Below are positions 8,739-16,640 of a stretch of DNA of 64,000 nt, piece after piece. A program made the translations under genes and the position numbers. The DNA lies in contig VGZC01000025.1 of assembly GCA_016872725.1 (NCBI GenBank), forward strand, positions 1-64,000. Direction: 5' to 3'. Position 1 is the first letter of the stretch, and each line of letters opens with the position of its first letter. The notes beneath the pieces are model-generated. The model was given only the letters and a program-made list of their open reading frames with translations, did no database searches and was not told the DNA's origin. Source of the DNA: Planctomycetota bacterium. Its GTDB lineage: Bacteria > Planctomycetota > Planctomycetia > Pirellulales > Pirellulaceae.

Positions 8739-9647
8739 ATGGAACGCTCGCATCGGGTCCAACCCGACGACCCAAGGAATCGGCGGCACCGGACGACGGC
8801 GGCATGGACCGTCCTCGCCCTATGCTGCGCCGCGACATCGTCATCGTCCGAGGCGCAGGAGGGTCGCCCGTCGGCACGGGAACCCGTGTATCGCGTCTCG
8901 AAGGCGAAACTCGATTCCCAGTCCAAACACCCGCTCGATCCCGCGCTCGACATGGCCCGACAGGGTCTCGAGAAGATCCAATCCGGCGTCCGCGATTACA
9001 CGTGCATCCTCGTGAAACGCGAACGGGTCAAGGGCGAACTTGGCGACCATCAGTTCATCTTCACCAAGGTCCGCAACCGGCAGGTCCGCGATGGGCGCAC
9101 GGCCGTGCCGTTCAGCGTCTACATGTACTTCCTGAAGCCGTCGGAGGTCAAAGGCCGCGAGGTCATCTACGTCGAAGGCCAGAACAACAACAAACTGTGC
9201 GCGCACGAGGGCGGCCGCAGGGGCAACCTGCTCCCGAGCGTTTGGCTCGCCCCCGACAGCATGCTCGCCATGCAGGGCCAACTCTACCCGATCACCGATG
9301 TCGGAATCGAGAACCTCATCGTCAAACTCATCGAACGGGGTGAACGGGAACGGAAATTCCCCGAAGTCGAGGTCGGGTTCAAGTCGCAGGCCCGCGTGAA
9401 GGACCGTACCTGCACGGTGCTCGAAATCCGCCATCCGCAACACCGACCCGATTACGAGTTCTACCACGCGCAAGTGTTCATCGACGACGAATTGCGGATC
9501 CCCATCCGTTACGCGGCTTACGGTTGGCCCGAGAACAAGGACGAGGAGCCGCCGCTGATCGAGGAATACACCTACATGGACCTCAAGATCAACGCGGGAC
9601 TCACCGACTCCGATTTCGATACGAAGAACGAGAAATACAATTTCTAG
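8739..9647 (+). CDS. DUF1571 family exported protein
   Basis: A 302-residue protein of the DUF1571 family, frequent in planctomycetes and of unknown function. Residues 1-40 form a signal peptide with a hydrophobic core (AAWTVLALCCAATS) preceded by arginines. The family core is visible in DYTCILVKRERVKGEL, VYMYFLKPSEVKGREVIYVEGQ and the C-terminal YEFYHAQVFIDDELRIPIRY and EEYTYMDLKIN. A GGAGG ribosome site lies 8 bases before the ATG. The family has lipoprotein-localisation-like architecture (LolA/outer-membrane carrier resemblance), which would fit an envelope role; that is inference. Confidence 0.85.
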   Translation: MERSHRVQPDDPRNRRHRTTAAWTVLALCCAATSSSSEAQEGRPSAREPVYRVSKAKLDSQSKHPLDPALDMARQGLEKIQSGVRDYTCILVKRERVKGELGDHQFIFTKVRNRQVRDGRTAVPFSVYMYFLKPSEVKGREVIYVEGQNNNKLCAHEGGRRGNLLPSVWLAPDSMLAMQGQLYPITDVGIENLIVKLIERGERERKFPEVEVGFKSQARVKDRTCTVLEIRHPQHRPDYEFYHAQVFIDDELRIPIRYAAYGWPENKDEEPPLIEEYTYMDLKINAGLTDSDFDTKNEKYNF

Positions 9648-9839
9648 TTCCGTATCGAGTCTGGGCTTGAGTTCGGGACCATTGGAACAGTGCGCTTGGT
9701 TTTCGGCGCGACGTTGCGCGACGACGTTCCCGCGAAGGGGCTCGACGCCGAATGCCGATCCGTGCGAGAACGCCCGCGGCGAACCAGGAAACGCCGCGGG
9801 CGCTCGACGTTCCGTGACAGCGACTCCGAGGAACCGATC

Positions 9840-10097
9840 ATGACCATGCGCAATCGGATCGCGATCGGCCTGATCGGCGCCGTCTCGCTCGGACTGGCTT
9901 GGTCGTACGGTTGCCAACGGAAGCGGATCGAGCCGCCGGTCCCCGAATCGGAGATCGACGCGCTCGATCTCGATATCGATACGGGAGTCGACGCGAAGGG
10001 GCCGCCGACGGCGTCGAGGAATCCCGAACCCGATTCGGGAGACATCCCAAACTCCGGCGCGTCGAAGGACGCGACTCCCTCCCCGGCCAAGTCGTAG
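9840..10097 (+). CDS. Small secreted or lipoprotein-like protein
   Basis: An 85-residue protein with a hydrophobic N-terminus (IAIGLIGAVSLGLAWSYGC) ending at a cysteine that could be lipidated, although S-Y-G-C is a poor lipobox. The rest is acidic and low-complexity (SEIDALDLDIDTGVDAK, then Pro/Ser/Asp-rich). No family was recognised. I start at ATG 9840 rather than 9690 because the intervening codons are basic and unlike a protein. The stop is 15 bases before the nitrilase gene, so the two are probably in one transcript. Confidence 0.55.
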   Translation: MTMRNRIAIGLIGAVSLGLAWSYGCQRKRIEPPVPESEIDALDLDIDTGVDAKGPPTASRNPEPDSGDIPNSGASKDATPSPAKS

Positions 10098-10112
10098 GAA
10101 TGCGGCCGTTCG

Positions 10113-11090
10113 ATGCGCGATCTCCGAGCCGCCGCCGTCCAATTCGAATCGGTGCCATCCGATAAGGACGCGAACCTCGCCCGCATGCGGTCGTTTGTCG
10201 AGCAGGCGGCGGGTCGGAATGTGCGACTGGTCGTCTTCCCGGAATGCTGCGTGACCGGTTACTGGCACCTGCGGAAGCGGACACGTGAAGAACTTGTTGA
10301 GCTTGCCGAGCCGATCCCCGACGGACCAACGGCGCAAACCGTGCTCGGCTGGTCCCGACTCCACGGCATGACGATCGGCGCGGGACTGCTCGAACGGGAC
10401 GGCGACCGCATCTACAACAGCTTTGTCGTCGGAATGGCGGACGGGACGATTCGAACGCACCGGAAGCTGCACGCGTTTGTGAGCCCCCACCTCTCATGCG
10501 GTGATGCGCACACGGTCTTCGATACACCCGACGGATACCGGGCGGCCGTGCTCATCTGCTACGACAACAACCTGGTCGAGAACGCGCGGATCTGCGCGCT
10601 GGCCGGCGCCGAAGTCCTCCTCGCGCCGCATCAGACGGGCGGCTGCGACTCGGGGAGCCCTTGCGCGATGGGCTTGATCGACCCGAAACTCTGGGACGCG
10701 CGCCGCGAGGACCCCGAGTCGATCGAGCGCGCGTTTCGCGGAGACAAGGGCCGAAGTTGGCTCATGCGATGGCTGCCCGCGCGTGCGCACGACAACGGCC
10801 TCTTCCTTGTCTTCGCGAACGGCGTCGGTCGCGACGACAACGAGATCCGAACCGGAAACGCCATGATCCTCGATTGCTACGGCAGGATCCTCGCGGAGAC
10901 GTGGAAAGCGGACGACGACATGGTCGTCGCCGATCTCGACGCCTCCTTACGGCCGCGCTGCACGGGCGTCCGGTGGATCCGGGCCCGAAGGCCCGAGTTG
11001 TACCAACCCCTCACCGAAAGGACAGGCCGGGAACGGGACACGCGGAGTGTTCGGTTCGACCACCTCCCGCCGGACAACCCGCCAAGCTGA
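10113..11090 (+). CDS. Carbon-nitrogen hydrolase (nitrilase superfamily)
   Basis: A 325-residue amidase/nitrilase superfamily enzyme that hydrolyses an amide or nitrile C-N bond through a Cys-Glu-Lys triad. The triad is visible: E44 in VFPECCVTG, K118 in HRKLHAF and C149 in LICYDNN. Length and order of motifs fit the family. There is no signal peptide, so it is cytoplasmic. The region after the nucleophile contains an insertion relative to short family members (about residues 175-220, CDSGSPCAMGLIDPKLW). The substrate is unknown. It probably shares a transcript with the small upstream gene and converges on the thioredoxin-like gene. Confidence 0.88.
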   Translation: MRDLRAAAVQFESVPSDKDANLARMRSFVEQAAGRNVRLVVFPECCVTGYWHLRKRTREELVELAEPIPDGPTAQTVLGWSRLHGMTIGAGLLERDGDRIYNSFVVGMADGTIRTHRKLHAFVSPHLSCGDAHTVFDTPDGYRAAVLICYDNNLVENARICALAGAEVLLAPHQTGGCDSGSPCAMGLIDPKLWDARREDPESIERAFRGDKGRSWLMRWLPARAHDNGLFLVFANGVGRDDNEIRTGNAMILDCYGRILAETWKADDDMVVADLDASLRPRCTGVRWIRARRPELYQPLTERTGRERDTRSVRFDHLPPDNPPS

Positions 11091-11134
11091 CCCCTTCGGG
11101 AATCCGCACCCTCGCGCGTGCCGGCTCGACCCGC

Positions 11135-11734
11135 TCACCCCGGCTCCGCCAGGAGTTCCTCGATCCGCGATCGCATGACGCGCTCGCCGTCCGTCCCGTT
11201 CCATTTCAGCTCGCCATACCACCAATACCGAATGTAACCTCGGCGATCGATGAGATAGACGCTCGGCCAGATACCCGTGCCCCAGGTCTTCCAATTCCCG
11301 CGCTCGTTGTCAACGACGATTGGAAAGTCAAACCGCTCGTCGGCGATCTTCTTCCGCAGCGCGGCAAGATCCCTTTCATGTTCGCCCTCCGGCGTGTGGA
11401 TTCCGATCATCCGCATTCCCCGGTTCCGAAAATCGGCCTGCCAACCCCTGTACCAGGGGTAGTTTCGAATGCAGTTGATTCACCCAAACGTCCAATAGTG
11501 AAGCACAATCACCTCTCCTCGCAAGTCGACCATGCGCAGGGGAGGCGATTGCAACCACTCGCTGGAGGACGCGAATTCAGGCGCCTTGAAAGCGACCCGC
11601 CCGAGCCGCGACGTGTCAAACGACGGACCAATCAAGGCGCCAAGCGTCCGAGTCTGGGAATCGGACAGAACGGCGAGCAACCGGGCGGTTTCACGAGTCC
11701 GAAGATCACGATATTCCTTGCTCGATCTGACCAA
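11135..11734 (-). CDS. Thioredoxin-like protein, probable UxxC selenoprotein
   Basis: One frame runs from TTG 11734 to the stop near 11135 with a single internal TGA at 11482-11480 (codon 85). Either side matches a TlpA/redoxin-type thioredoxin fold: upstream GEVIVLHYWTFG, downstream INCIRNYPWYRGW, then IGIHTPEGEHE and WPSVYLIDRRGYIRYWW. Cysteine homologues read WxFG-C-IN-C here, so the TGA replaces precisely the attacking cysteine. If TGA is read as selenocysteine the product is 199 residues with a U85-x-x-C88 redox site. A GGAGG ribosome site precedes the TTG, and an in-frame stop lies eight codons further upstream. No N-terminal signal peptide is evident. The alternative is a TGC/TGT-to-TGA nonsense mutation or a sequencing error. 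Confidence 0.75.
11444..11482 (-). promoter_or_regulatory. Candidate bacterial SECIS element (with UGA)
   Basis: Starting 20 bases after the in-frame TGA (11482-11480) the transcript can form a perfect 7-bp stem, acccctg paired with caggggt (11460-11454 and 11450-11444), closed by the three-base loop GUA. The loop begins 26 bases after the UGA and its first base is G. These match the usual bacterial SECIS rules (stem-loop shortly after UGA, G in the first two loop positions). A U-U mismatch sits just below the stem. The hairpin lies inside coding sequence, as bacterial SECIS elements do. Confidence 0.65.
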
Positions 11735-11892
11735 GACGCCTCCGCTGTTCGGCGGTCATGATCGTTTCCGATCGACGGTCCGAGTGCCAAGAAAACTCGC
11801 ATTTCGGCGGCGAACGGCTAAGATAGGATTCGACGCGAGACGGAAAGTCGCGGACTTGGCGACCCGGCATTCGAAAAAAGGACCCCTATTCC

Positions 11893-13812
11893 ATGCGCGA
11901 GAATCCCACGGCCCCGGATTGCATTCCCCATTCCCCACGCGCGGCTCAAGTCCGCTCGGCGATTCGGATTCGAATCGCCCTGTTCTGGATCGTCGCCCTG
12001 GCTGTTTTGCCGCTCCGCGCCCAGCCCGCCGCGAATGCCGATCCATTGGTGTCGGGGCTGCGGCCCGTTCTCGAGGCGGCGAGCGGCGCCGAGAGCTACC
12101 GCCTGCGGGGTCGCGTCGATTTCAAGGTCGGCGGAGACCGGCACGTGGTCGAGTGCGACCTTGTGCGCCACGGGGACGAGTCGTTTGATTTGACGATCAC
12201 GCACGCGGACTACGCGGTGAGCCTTCGTCGCCGCGCCGATGCGACGGCGTTCGCTCTACCCAAACACGGCGTGGTCTACCATGGAAAGGGCGACGTTCAC
12301 CAAGTTGATCGGCTAGCGCCGGCCAAGATCCTCGATCGGCTCGTGACGCCGCGCACATCGATCGCGCCGCTCGTGCCGCTCGTCACCGACGCCGAGCCAG
12401 AGACGCTTGCGTTGGCCCTGCGGGCGTTGTTCGGCGCGAAACGCGACGCGGACTCGGCGCGATGGAAGCTCGGCGACAGGATCGCGCTGACGTTTCCGGA
12501 ACCGGGCGCGATCGAGTTGGTATCGGGTGATGCGAGCGTGCGGCTCGCCGCGAGCTCGGACGTTCCCGCGCCCGACGCGGTCGACGCGTGGCCCGGGCTT
12601 CGGCCGATCGAACTGGACCGGTTCGAGCTCGAACGGCACCTCGCGCGCGGCGTGCGCCGCGCCTTGGAAATCCTGGCTCCCGGCCCCACGCTCACGCAAC
12701 CATCGACGGCGCCGCGCCGCGTGGCGCACGGTGAACTGCGATGGATCGACGGCCAGCGCGTGGCCATTCTCGAAGGAACACCCGAGCAGATCGGCCGCGC
12801 GCACGGCGAGCTGCTCCGGGACGAGGCGATCGCGTGCATCGACTCGGTCTTGTACGCGTTCGGCACAGCCCAGACGATCCGATCGGGCAAGTGGTTTCCA
12901 CGCGAGTTGATGGATGCGTACTCCCGATTGAAGTCGCACATCCCCGAGCGTCATGCGATCGAAACGCGCGCGTTGGCGCGGGCGCTGGAGATGGACGAGA
13001 CGCTGGTGGAAGCGGTCAATGTCTTTCCCGAGATGTTCCATTGTTCGGGGTTCGCCCTATTCGGAAAGGCGACGCGCGACGGCAAGCTCTATCACGGCCG
13101 CGTGCTCGACTACATGACGGAAATCGGTCTGCAGGACGCCGCGACGACGTTCATCGTTCGGGTCGACGACCGGATTGCGTTCGCCAACATCGGCTATGCG
13201 GCGTTCATCGGATGCGTGAGCGGCATGAATGCGAAGTCCGTTTCGCTCGGGGAAATGGGCGGGGGCGGCGAGGGCCATTGGGACGGCGTTCCGATGGCGA
13301 CCTTGATGCGGCGCGCGCTCGAGGAATGCGGCACGCTCGACGATGTGATCGCACTCTGGCGCGAGAGTCCGCGAACGTGCGAATACTACTATGTTTTCGC
13401 GGACGGGAAATCGCGGCGCGCGGTCGGCGTGGCCGCCCTGCCCGAATCGATCGAGTTCATCCAGCCCGGCCAATCGCACCCACGGCTCGGAGACGGCATC
13501 GAGGATGCGGTCGTGCTCTCCTCCGGCGATCGGCTGGCCACGTTGCGGGAACGCGTCACGTCGCGCCACGGCGCGTTTGACGTCGAGCTCGGCCAATGGC
13601 TGATGACGCGGCCCGTCGCCATGGCGTCGAACCTTCACAACGTCCTGTTTGTTCCCGAGGACGGCGTACTGTATGTCTCGAATGCGGACCACGCGAAGTG
13701 CGCAGCGGAACGCCCCTACGCGCGGATCGACCTGACGGCCATCTTGAACGAGCGTTCCACGATCGCGTCGAGCGGTGGCGGCAAGGAGTCCGGCGAAACG
13801 ACGGGGCGCTAG
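11893..13812 (+). CDS. Exported C45-family peptidase/acyltransferase-like protein
   Basis: A 639-residue exported protein. A signal-anchor-like segment (IRIALFWIVALAVLPLRAQP, about residues 26-45) is followed by a 230-residue N-terminal domain of unknown type. The C-terminal half (about 275-620) is an Ntn-hydrolase of peptidase family C45, related to acyl-CoA:6-aminopenicillanate acyltransferases and phospholipase-B-like proteins. The candidate nucleophile is C384 in EMFHCSGFALFG, followed by the typical GKLYHGRVLDY. Family members cleave themselves before this Cys and then act on amides. An aagga ribosome site lies about 10 bases upstream of the ATG. Substrate is unknown. Confidence 0.82.
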   Translation: MRENPTAPDCIPHSPRAAQVRSAIRIRIALFWIVALAVLPLRAQPAANADPLVSGLRPVLEAASGAESYRLRGRVDFKVGGDRHVVECDLVRHGDESFDLTITHADYAVSLRRRADATAFALPKHGVVYHGKGDVHQVDRLAPAKILDRLVTPRTSIAPLVPLVTDAEPETLALALRALFGAKRDADSARWKLGDRIALTFPEPGAIELVSGDASVRLAASSDVPAPDAVDAWPGLRPIELDRFELERHLARGVRRALEILAPGPTLTQPSTAPRRVAHGELRWIDGQRVAILEGTPEQIGRAHGELLRDEAIACIDSVLYAFGTAQTIRSGKWFPRELMDAYSRLKSHIPERHAIETRALARALEMDETLVEAVNVFPEMFHCSGFALFGKATRDGKLYHGRVLDYMTEIGLQDAATTFIVRVDDRIAFANIGYAAFIGCVSGMNAKSVSLGEMGGGGEGHWDGVPMATLMRRALEECGTLDDVIALWRESPRTCEYYYVFADGKSRRAVGVAALPESIEFIQPGQSHPRLGDGIEDAVVLSSGDRLATLRERVTSRHGAFDVELGQWLMTRPVAMASNLHNVLFVPEDGVLYVSNADHAKCAAERPYARIDLTAILNERSTIASSGGGKESGETTGR

Positions 13813-13835
13813 GGGGAGGTCTCGATCGCCGCCGA

Positions 13836-15116
13836 TCAGCTCCACGAACGGACGCCGTCGCGAAAGACGGCCTCGGCGGCTCGCGTATCGCCCGCCGTTC
13901 GATCGATGATCGGAAGATCGGCCGCCGCCACGAGACGTCTCACCATCGCGCCGCGCGGACAAGGCGTTTCGGGCTCCGCGACGCCGGGATGAACGACAAG
14001 GCAATCCCATTCCTTCCGCCCGAAGCTCAGCGACCAATTCAAAATCCACGCGTACGATCGCCAAAACGCCTCGTCCGACTCCGCGTCCGCGCGCGCCGGA
14101 ACGCCGACCACGACAAGGTCCGGTTTCGGTTGCAGCGCCCGAACGGTGCCTTTCGCCGATTGCTCGATTCCCTCCAGCGTCAGACCGTCGATGGGCCACG
14201 CCTTGACGTGGACTTGGCCTCCGGAACGGATCGGTTCGATGGCCACCCAGACCCACGCGTCAAACGGCGGCATGGCAAGAACGTTCACCGGCATCGATGC
14301 CGCGGCGCGGGCGCGAACGACGCCGAGGGCAGGTCGGATCGGCCCGATATCGGCGAGCGACACGTCGACGCCCGTGATCGCGCGACAGAGCGACTCGGCC
14401 ATGCGCTTATGCCCGTCCAGGTTGGGGTGGATGGGGTCGCTGAGCGTCATGCGGAACGCCCAAGCGTCCTCGGCGCGCAGCCGCTCGCCGGCAACATACT
14501 GATCGCATATCGGCGATCCCGACGCCAAACCGGCTTCGCGAATCCGCTCGCAATACGTTTCAAGTCTGGGGACGGGCCGATCGGGAGTGGTAAGGACGGC
14601 GTTGGGTGTGCAAAGCACGACGCGCGCCTTCGCCGCTCGGCAGCCCTCGATCAGCCGATCGAGGTTCCCGCGAAACGCGGGCTCGGCGACCCGCGTCATG
14701 TCGTTGAGCCCGAAACTGATCGTCACCAGATCGGGACGATGGGCGAGCACGTCGCGATCCAGCCGGGCGAGCCCGTCGGCCGTCGTGTTGCCGCTGATTC
14801 CCGCATTGACCACGCGGACTTTCGCGCCGGGAATCGCCCTCGCCACGGCGAGCTCGAGCAATTCGGGATACGCGCGCAGCCCGCCGGTGTGGTAGTACAC
14901 GCCCGTGACGCTGTCGCCCAAGCAGACGATCGTGACCGGCCGTTCGCGCCAAGGGAGGTCGGCTCCGGCGGGCTGCGTTTCGGGACCCGGCCGTCGACCC
15001 ACCCGCGCTTGCCCCGGCACCGAGATCGAAGTCGCGGCGAAGCCCGCGGCGGCCCGCAGGAAGGTCCGACGCGTCACCGCGGTCGAAAGCCGATGGGCAT
15101 CCAGGCGTTGATCCAT
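13836..15116 (-). CDS. Tat-exported SGNH/GDSL hydrolase
   Basis: A 426-residue SGNH-fold esterase or acyl hydrolase. A twin-arginine signal (TRRTFLRAAAGFAATSI) is near the N-terminus. The catalytic blocks are in order: GDSV (Ser), GISGNTT (Gly), GLND (Asn) and DPIHPNLDGH (Asp/His). The C-terminal 150 residues are an extra domain without a recognised family. I start at ATG 15116 with an aaagg site upstream; the open frame to 15179 would overlap the oxidoreductase gene and lacks a ribosome site. It is 41 bases downstream of the Gfo/Idh/MocA gene, so both are probably co-transcribed. Likely substrates are acetyl or other ester groups on glycans. Confidence 0.86.
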   Translation of the reverse strand: MDQRLDAHRLSTAVTRRTFLRAAAGFAATSISVPGQARVGRRPGPETQPAGADLPWRERPVTIVCLGDSVTGVYYHTGGLRAYPELLELAVARAIPGAKVRVVNAGISGNTTADGLARLDRDVLAHRPDLVTISFGLNDMTRVAEPAFRGNLDRLIEGCRAAKARVVLCTPNAVLTTPDRPVPRLETYCERIREAGLASGSPICDQYVAGERLRAEDAWAFRMTLSDPIHPNLDGHKRMAESLCRAITGVDVSLADIGPIRPALGVVRARAAASMPVNVLAMPPFDAWVWVAIEPIRSGGQVHVKAWPIDGLTLEGIEQSAKGTVRALQPKPDLVVVGVPARADAESDEAFWRSYAWILNWSLSFGRKEWDCLVVHPGVAEPETPCPRGAMVRRLVAAADLPIIDRTAGDTRAAEAVFRDGVRSWS

Positions 15117-15157
15117 CGCGGAAGGCCTTTCTTGGGTCGGTCGAAGTCGTGAACGCC

Positions 15158-16468
15158 TTACGCCGTCCAATCGCGCCATGCGCGGGACCGCAACCGGTTG
15201 GCCTCGTCATCGTCGATGAACGACTCGTTCTTGGGGTCGATCTTGAGCGGCCGCTGGAGGATCCACGCGATGGCGGCCGCGTGGCAGGCGATATGCGAGC
15301 GGCGCATCACGGTCGCGTTCGCCGCCGTCGCGCCGCGCGAACGAACGCAATCAAAGAAGTTCCGCGAATGGGCCGACACGTCCAAACCGCGGACTCGGCG
15401 CACCGCCTCGGGAACTTCTTTCCGAAGCGACTCGGGATGCGCGAGGACTTCGCCTTCATCACCCGTCTCTACCCAGCCTTCCTCGCCGACAAAGCGGACC
15501 GGGCACGTGCCCAACCGCGTCACGTAGTGCGGAGCCCGATCGCCGAACGGTAGCGGAAGGAAATCAAGAACCAACGCGACGCCGTTGGCGTAACGGCATT
15601 CGATGTTGCGATCCGACGGAACGTATTCGATCGGCATCGTATCATCGGCTTGATTCGCCCACTGGCACAGATCGACGGTGTGCGCTCCCCAATCGAGCAA
15701 TTTGGCGCCCGAATCGAAATCCCATTGGCCGCGCCAGCCTCCATCGACGTATTTCTGATTGAAAGGGCGCCAGGGCGCCGGGCCAAGCCACAAGTTCCAA
15801 TCGACGACATCGCGGGGCGGAGCGGGCTGCGCGGGCAACCATGTGTTGTCGAGCCCCGGCATGTAGACGGACGCGTGGAGCGTCTTCAATTCGCCGAGCT
15901 TCCCTCGGTGGGCCATGTCGACGGCGACTTGGAAATTGGGAACGCTGCGGCGCTGGGTTCCGGCCTGGAACACGCGTTGCCCGGCTTGCATCGTATCGGC
16001 CAGTTCCTGACACGCGGCGATCGTGATGCCGCACGGTTTCTCGCTATAAACATCCTTGCCCGCCTTCGCGGCGACGATCGAGGCGGCCGCGTGCCAGCGG
16101 TCCCCCGTCGCGACGATCACCGCGTCGATGTCCTTGCGGGCGAGCAATTCGCGGAAATCGCGGTATAGGACACAGTCCTTGTTGCCGTAATGCGCGTCCA
16201 CCAGTTGTTTTCCCGCGTCCCGACGGCTCGCTTGCACATCGGCGATCGCGAGACAGCGGATGTCGTCGAATTGCAGCATGGCCTTGAGATCGTACGTGCA
16301 TCGCGGCCCTATTCCGACCACTCCCAATCCGATCTTCTCATTCGGCGCGACATGCCCCGACCGTCCGAGCGCGCGATCCGGCACGATCGACGCCCACGAC
16401 GCCGTCGCCGCGGCGGCGGCCGCCGTCGACAAGAAACCTCGACGCGAAACGTCCCGCGGTCCGATCAT
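15158..16468 (-). CDS. Tat-exported Gfo/Idh/MocA family oxidoreductase
   Basis: A 436-residue NAD(P)-dependent sugar oxidoreductase. The Tat signal is SRRGFLSTAAAAAATAS. The Rossmann segment KIGLGVVGIGPR comes next, then DIDAVIVATGDRWH and the conserved EKP (YSEKPCGITIA). The C-terminal substrate domain includes GAHTVDLCQWA. Such exported Gfo/Idh/MocA proteins are abundant in planctomycetes and are often found near glycoside hydrolases and sulfatases. A gggagg ribosome site lies 6 bases before the ATG. Substrate unknown. It heads a two-gene unit with the SGNH hydrolase. Confidence 0.9.
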   Translation of the reverse strand: MIGPRDVSRRGFLSTAAAAAATASWASIVPDRALGRSGHVAPNEKIGLGVVGIGPRCTYDLKAMLQFDDIRCLAIADVQASRRDAGKQLVDAHYGNKDCVLYRDFRELLARKDIDAVIVATGDRWHAAASIVAAKAGKDVYSEKPCGITIAACQELADTMQAGQRVFQAGTQRRSVPNFQVAVDMAHRGKLGELKTLHASVYMPGLDNTWLPAQPAPPRDVVDWNLWLGPAPWRPFNQKYVDGGWRGQWDFDSGAKLLDWGAHTVDLCQWANQADDTMPIEYVPSDRNIECRYANGVALVLDFLPLPFGDRAPHYVTRLGTCPVRFVGEEGWVETGDEGEVLAHPESLRKEVPEAVRRVRGLDVSAHSRNFFDCVRSRGATAANATVMRRSHIACHAAAIAWILQRPLKIDPKNESFIDDDEANRLRSRAWRDWTA

Positions 16469-16640
16469 CGGTGCCTCCCTTTCGCATTGCCCCGTTGTGC
16501 TATGCCCTCGAGCGTGTTGCCCGCGGCGTTCCGGCGCGCGGCGCGCCTCCCACCTTCCAAACCGGCTTTCCGCGAACGTCCACCTCGGGTCGCCATTCTA
16601 TGCCGGAGCCGGACTCGGCGTCATCCCGGCCAGGTATTCC

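Noticed and set aside
11376-11558. A 60-codon minus-strand frame across the thioredoxin TGA
   Set aside because: It is out of frame with both conserved halves of the thioredoxin-like protein and has no similarity; the selenoprotein frame is preferred.
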